Shown piece after piece: positions 58,342-64,000 of a DNA stretch of 64,000 nucleotides. A program made the translations under genes and the position numbers. Location: positions 186,001 through 250,000 of the forward strand of contig VNWV01000013.1 of the NCBI GenBank assembly GCA_009801085.1, in the 5' to 3' direction. The notes beneath the pieces are model-generated. The model was not told the DNA's origin. It ran no database searches and worked only from the letters and a program-made list of their open reading frames with translations. The DNA comes from Lasiodiplodia sp. COLG20. Taxonomy: Eukaryota; Ascomycota; Dothideomycetes; Botryosphaeriales; Botryosphaeriaceae. Within the stretch, counting starts at the first letter, position 1; every line of letters begins with the position of its first letter.

Positions 58342-61300
58342 ATGACGTCGAGCTACACCACATTCAGGGTTAGGGGTATCCCGGCTGGGTCATCTAAGGA
58401 CAATGTGGAGGCCCTGGTCAAGCGAGCTCTGACTGCTAAGGATTCATTGGAGTTCCGAATCAGATCCCTAGCCAGTGATCGACCAGGTTCGGGAGGCATG
58501 GTCGCGACTGTCAACTTCGCCAGTGTACCTGCACAGCTTGCAACTTGTGTCTCTGGTGCCGAGTGGAGTACGGAATTGTCTGATGACATTTCACTCCTGT
58601 TTGATACCCACTTTCATGGGTGCACTACCTTGTTCTGTCCATCGGAGGATAGCTGGACGTTCGAGTAAGTCATATCGAAGTGTTGTACTAGGCGATACAC
58701 GTTGCTCACTTGCTGTATTGTTAGTATCTTCGCAATTTCTGGACTAAATGGCCACGCCTTTGGTTCGTTCAAGAAGAAGAACGAGTCGTACATGTGGCTA
58801 CGAGATGCTCTATGGCGTGATTTCCCCGGAAGCAGGATCGTCATCTATGGATATGACTCCACACTACGTGGAAGCAAGTCTTTCCAGAACATTCTGGATA
58901 TCGCGCAGAAGTTCCGGACCGCTCTAGCCGAGGCACGTTCTGGTAAGAAAAAGAAACCGCTTGTCTTGGTTGGTCACAGTCTAGGAGGACTAGTGGTTAA
59001 GGAAGTCGTCAATGCCATGCGTACCAGTCATTTTGACGAGGACACACTAAATTTTGCAGCGATCCGGGGATTCGTCTTCTTCGGGGTACCGAATCAAGGT
59101 ATGGATATTCACTCCTTGATACCAATGGTCGGTGATCAACCGAATCGCGGTCTGCTGCAAAATCTGGAGCACAACTCCCCTATTTTACGCAACCAAGCGC
59201 AATACTTCTCTGCGGCACTGACTGACCTCCGCTGTGAGGTCCTGAACTTTTATGAGACACAAGAGTCGCCGACTGCGCAACAAGATGTAAGTTTTCGGGA
59301 ATGTCATGCATTTATTTGACGGGTTTAACAAATTCAGGAGTCGGGAAAGTGGTCTATGACGGGTCCTTTGACTGTATTGGTCAATACCTTTTCCGCAACT
59401 CACGGACGTCCCGACAATGCCGTAAACCACCGCGTGTGCCCTATCGACCGCAGCCACAGTGACCTTGTCAAATTCTCCAGTCCGCATGACGAGGCGTATA
59501 AGACCTTAGTTGCATATCTAAATGGGATCGACTATTCTGGAACGGAAGATTCCCATGTTTCGGATCCATGTGCAGTGGGCGATTCAGCGCTGTCAGGACT
59601 ACCATCGCATATGACGGCGGAGAGGGCACGCGCGAGGCCAGCAGCCTTGGCACATCTGTTTCCGGTGTCCAGTTCAGCGTGGCGCCAGTCGGACGGCGGT
59701 GATGAAATGGATTTGAGCGGGACGGGGCCACAAACAGCGATTTCACAGAACCAGGAAGGTGGGTAAATAGTATACTTTGAATAAAGCTCAATTCTGACAT
59801 TTCCACAAGACTGCCTCCAGTCTCTCGGCTTTCGTGAGCAGTACCAGCGTATGGACTCGCTCCAACCAGCCGAGGGGACGTGCGATTGGCTAACCAAACA
59901 CGAATATTTTGTGGAATGGCTTGCTAACCCCAAGGGTCTCCTCTGGATCCGTGGCATGCCCGGTTCTGGCAAGTCCATGGCGATGAAACACATGCTGGAG
60001 CATGTTGGAAGATTGTCCACTATGAATACAGTAGTCGCATCGTTCTTCTTCCATGCCCAGGGTGTAGACCTTCAGAAGTCTGTCTTAGGTCTCTATCGTG
60101 CTCTTCTACACCAGCTTTATCCTCATTTTCTACACCAGCTCTCCGAACTCACGGCACGATGTGAGGAGTATAAGAAAAATTTCGGCCAAGGCAAGCAAGA
60201 CATCGACTGGTCCTGGATGAGTGGCGAGATCAGAACATATTTTTTGGAAGGAATTTCTAAGGCCTGCAAGCAAAAGTCTATTGTGCTATTTATTGACGCA
60301 GTGGATGAGGCAGGAAGATCACCAGCCAAGGAAGTTTTCCGCGATCTCCAGAACCTTGTGGCTTCTCTGACCGACGATTCTTGCCAACTAAAGATCTGCC
60401 TCTCGTGCAGGCATTACCCTGAAATCATTCTCGAGAGCGGCAAAGCTCTTGCAATAGAGGAGTTCAATTACGGAGATATAGAGAGAGTTGTGAGCTCGCG
60501 GATCGACTCTCTTCATATTTTTGGTGATTCAGAAAAGCAGCAAATCAAGGCCGATGTCCTTGGAAAAGCCGGCGGGAGCTTCCAATGGACATCGCTGGTA
60601 ATCAACAGCATCGTGCACGAGAGAACACAGGGGAATTCATTCCAAGCCGCTTTAGAAACCATGAAAAGCGTACCCACAGATCTGGATTTCCTTTACAAAG
60701 CATTGCTTGAGGCTGGTGAGCACGAATGTTCTTTGCGCGAACGGAAGCAGCGGCGTGCTTTATTTCACTGGTTGCTGTTTGCCCCTCGGCCTCTTTCTCC
60801 AAAGGAACTGCAGCATGCGCTGGCTCTCAATCAGGACACGAATCACAGCTCCATCCATGACTACGAAAGCTCTCCCGGGTTCATTTTGGCGGAAGACTAT
60901 GAGACCAGGATCAGAACATTATCCAAAGGATTAGTCCATTTAAGAGGTCCATTTGAGTCCGGTCAGGTTGAATTCATTCACCAGTCTGTGGTGGACTTTT
61001 TTAACAACTGCGAAGGATTACGACTTCTCTTCGGTTCTTCTAACACTCAACCCATACGGCTTGCACACTTCGAAATCTCAAGATCATGTCTAAGATACCT
61101 ATTCATGGCTGAGATATATGATGTGCTTTGCACACAGTCGACAAATCTGCTTCAAGAAAAGTTTCCATTAATCTCGTACGCCTGGAAGCATTGGATCTTC
61201 CACGCTGTTAGCGCCAAAAGCCAAGATGGTGAAGCGATGCAGCACAACGATGACGACATTCTGGAAATGTTTCGGTGGCCCAATGACCAAGCCGTTACCG

Positions 61301-62766
61301 ATCTTTGGGTCCCTCTCCGCTCCACCCTCGAATGCCCGTTAAAATCCTGGCGGGAGGCTTTTCACCGTGAGACACCTTCCGTGTTCGGTGGTGGCCGTTT
61401 TCGCTATCAGCAATGGGACTATCTTGGGAATGGCGGCCATGAGAACGTTGCGGAATGGCCAATAGATGGATCGAGATTGGTGCATCTCTTCGCCCTTTGT
61501 GGACTCCTGGATGGCTCTGTCGAAACACGAATGATGCTGAGTTCCGAAGTTAACACTCTCAAATTTTCGAGCGGGAGAGTTCTGACGCCCCTCACCTACG
61601 CTATTGTCGGCCAACAGAAGCAAATATTTCGTAGACTAATAAAAGCCGGAGCACGCTTTCAGTATGATGGACTGTCATACCGCCATTCTCCAATTCATAT
61701 CGCAAGCATATGGGGGGATGTTGAGGCTTTATCTCTCCTGATCGCCTCTGGAGCAAATTCGGCCTCTTCAGACCCGAGCGGTTGGACTCCTCTCCATTTA
61801 GCGGCTGCATTTGGACATGAGGGCGCATCGAACGTTCTTCTCAGCGCAAAAGCGAACGTCAACTCAAAAACCCTCCAAAATGTTACTCCGCTATATTTGG
61901 CTACCTGTTACGGACACTATGAAATCTCCAAACGGCTTCTCGACCTCGGCGCAAATCCGAACGTGAAGACTTCTCTCGGACATACCGCACTGTCCGTAGC
62001 AATATTTCAAGGAGAATGGATAACAATCGAGCTACTCCTTCTTCACGGCGCTAGGGCAAATGAGCAACTGTTGACCGAGGCTATCTGTAAAGGGAGCTTA
62101 AAAACCGTTAGGCTACTTCTGGAGCACGGTACTAACGTGAATGCAAGGGGCAGAAGGCTGGAAACGGCGTTTGTTACTGCCATGAAAATCGGCAATCAGG
62201 ACATTGCCGAACTTCTCATAAATTTCGGAGCAGATTTGAATGCGAAAAATATCGACATAAGGGTGCCACTCCATTTTGCTGCACAATATAACGACATTCG
62301 GTTTGCCGTATTACTACTTGCACATGGAGCGGACCCAAACATCAAAGACAAGTTTGGGGCTACGCCTCTCATCATAGCGATGGAGCTTGCGAACGAGGAG
62401 GTTGGTCAATTGCTACTTAAACACGGAGCAGATCCCAATCTGAAAGATGATAGAGGAAGAACGGCATTGATGAAAGCAGCTCTAGCATGGAGACCACCTG
62501 CAGATGTGTTTTGGGTGGGAGAAAATCATGGGAAGATTGTCGAAATGTTGCTTGGATTTGGAGCGGATCCATCTGCAAGGTCTCTTGATGGTTTCACAGC
62601 GTATTCTTCCCCTAAAAATGAGGAAATCGATAAGCTTCTTCGAGATGCAGGATGCCCTCTAGATTTCAAAGGTGAAAAGAATGTACCAGTAGAGTTTCTA
62701 TATTTTTGCCGATCCTGGGGAAGGAAGAAACAGCAGGAGTTTCGTCAGAAGATATTGCGTCGTTGA
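58342..62766 (+). CDS. NLR-like STAND protein: esterase-NACHT-ankyrin
   Basis: Four exons, 58342-58664, 58725-59286, 59338-59758 and 59810-62766, give 1,420 residues in frame. Residues 1-107 are the N-terminal extension usual in this group (TFRVRGIP). An alpha/beta hydrolase domain follows (about 109-300) with ISGLNGHAFGSF, IVIYGYDSTLRGS and the nucleophile elbow GHSLGG (Ser near 193), as in SesB-like effectors. NACHT begins near 440; Walker A is GMPGSGKS (484-491) and Walker B LFIDAVDEA (595-603). Ten or so ankyrin repeats fill about 1028-1385 (SGWTPLHLAAAFGHEGASNV, LLLLHGA, LLKHGADPNLKD). In fungi such proteins act in non-self recognition and regulated cell death; the ankyrin part is the likely sensor. 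It looks intact. Confidence 0.92.
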
Positions 62767-63512
62767 CGGAAGTCAAAATTTGAGTAATTTTATACTGCTT
62801 GAATCCGCGGCATGTTTTTGGACGGAATGAGCAGAAGTTCGTGATATGATCCCTACTATGTGAGTATATCAACTACTTATAGTACAAACTTACTAGGAAT
62901 AAATTTGTCATAGAAAGCATATTGACCGTAACTTTTGCCGCGCCGTAATGATATATCAGATAGTAACCACGATAACCCTCGTCCAAATCCGCTAATATAA
63001 GGTCAGCCTTAGCGTCTGCAGATTAAACATGTGCTCCGGAGAAAAGCTACGCTTCTTACCTACCGACTGAACATGCCTTGTGGTGAAGCTGACCTGTATT
63101 AAACCGTCAGCACCACGTACTGTTGCACAGTGTAAAGTGATTGAATTGTACACTGCTGAAGAGCAGAATAACAGTAGAAACCACCAGTCTATATACACTG
63201 ATTGTTCGTGCACGTGCCTTAGAGTATCGTGAGTTTGTCATGCTTTGGTGGTGAGACAAACAGGGGTTCTGCCTTGGTGTTGAGAAAAGAACACGGGATA
63301 TACAGCAAATAAACGCGGAGTAAAAGTAAAGCACAGTCTGACACGTACGCTCTCCATTTCTCCATAAGCCATTCTTCAGGTAAAACATACTGTCTGGAAA
63401 TATTGTTTCCAGCACCTATCGAACTAAACCCTTATGGGTTTACTCCGGTAATCTCTGATGCCTCGCATCACCCACGCAGAAGCTCCTGTCCACCAGCTAG
63501 CCCCTCTTCTAC
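62767..63512. other. Convergent intergenic, no gene seen
   Basis: The NLR 3' flank and the 3' flank of the next gene. Small frames have no recognisable motif. Confidence 0.5.
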
Positions 63513-63878
63513 TCACGAAGAGTACCGCATCCGCCACGGACGATGACGAGCTCGCGGACGCACCACGTCCCTCACCACCGAATTAACGATGCGCCTCGCC
63601 CTTCTCACTCTGCAACGGAACCACTCCCTCTGCAACCAAGTGCGACCGCCGCGCTCAACCGGCCTCAACACCCTGTACCGCTCCAGTAGGTGGTGCACAG
63701 TGATCTCTAGCCGCCTCGCCCAGTGCTCTATGTGCGGCGTCAGATACACGATTCTGAGGTCTGGCAGCCGGCATTCCGCCCGCAGCTCTCGGACGCGGCG
63801 TTCCGGTTCCGCTGAATAGCCGATTTTGACGAGGTCCGGGACCGTGGTAGAGTGCAGGATGTAGATGTGGCCGGACAT
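63513..63878 (-). CDS. T5orf172/GIY-YIG-like small protein
   Basis: A 121-residue intronless frame starting MSGHIYILHSTTVPDLVKIG. The HIYIL...KIGYSAEPERRVREL opening and the later HHLLERYRVLRP...EWFRC are the pattern of the T5orf172 / DUF1766 domain, a divergent member of the GIY-YIG nuclease superfamily. The usual GIY-YIG core pair is represented by YIL and KIGYS, the conserved Arg by ERR, and a C-terminal Glu by EWF. The tail is very Arg-rich (RCRVRRARRIVNSVV), which fits nucleic-acid binding. In fungi such domains appear in short proteins of unknown role. Nuclease activity is not shown. Confidence 0.75.
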   Translation of the reverse strand: MSGHIYILHSTTVPDLVKIGYSAEPERRVRELRAECRLPDLRIVYLTPHIEHWARRLEITVHHLLERYRVLRPVERGGRTWLQREWFRCRVRRARRIVNSVVRDVVRPRARHRPWRMRYSS

Positions 63879-64000
63879 TTTGTTTTTGTTTTATACGGCT
63901 TTTAGTCTAGTTGTTTGGATATGTGCTGTATCTGTCTTGGTTTGCTGTGTGGTGGATTGTAGCTGGGCTTGGCGCTCTGCTGGTGCTGCTGTGATGACCG

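Noticed and set aside
1..64000. tRNA, rRNA or other RNA genes
   Set aside because: I looked for tRNA-like boxes (GGTTCGAATCC-type) and rRNA-like stretches and found none I could support; a covariance-model search would be decisive.

Overview
This is a stretch of filamentous ascomycete (Pezizomycotina) nuclear genome. The evidence is short GT-AG introns of about 45-100 nt with CTAAC/CTAAT-like branch sites, many Zn2Cys6 regulators with fungal-specific middle regions, secreted fungal CAZymes, two DUF3433-type membrane protein genes, a fungal NLR, and two AT-rich islands whose near-absence of CpA/TpG is the mark of repeat-induced point mutation (RIP). I cannot name the species. All splice sites were read by eye.

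Layout. 1-3.4 kb: the end of a proline-racemase-family gene and a Zn2Cys6 regulator. 3.7-7.9 kb: an AA9 lytic polysaccharide monooxygenase with an unusual copper site, a decayed duplicate of its 5' part holding a small transposon, and a short Tup1-like WD40 protein. 9.2-15.4 kb: a GH78 alpha-L-rhamnosidase between two related Zn2Cys6 regulators. 15.8-24.4 kb: a damaged NAD(P)-binding gene and a Zn2Cys6 regulator cut inside its zinc cluster by a 4.2 kb hAT transposon. 25.5-42.7 kb: an intact DUF3433 gene, an unrecognised multi-pass membrane protein, a RIP-mutated island with a RecQ-like helicase relic, and a second DUF3433 gene broken by stop codons and a hAT-type MITE. 42.9-55.1 kb: a carbohydrate block with GH27 alpha-galactosidase, a fasciclin protein, an alginate-lyase-fold polysaccharide lyase, a Zn2Cys6 regulator, an MFS anion/sugar-acid-type transporter and a cytosolic GH88 unsaturated glucuronyl hydrolase. 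55.1-64 kb: dispersed repeats, an unrecognised 487-aa protein, an esterase-NACHT-ankyrin NLR, and a small T5orf172/GIY-YIG-like protein.

How they may work together. The lyase, regulator, transporter and GH88 form a coherent catabolic route: a secreted lyase makes 4,5-unsaturated uronic oligosaccharides, a transporter takes up small products, and cytosolic GH88 removes the unsaturated sugar; transporter and GH88 share one 0.5 kb divergent promoter. This looks like a fungal analogue of a polysaccharide utilisation locus and is the best candidate for an undescribed system here. The rest is a record of genome defence and decay: RIP, hAT insertion, and pseudogenes whose stop codons fit C-to-T change at CpA.
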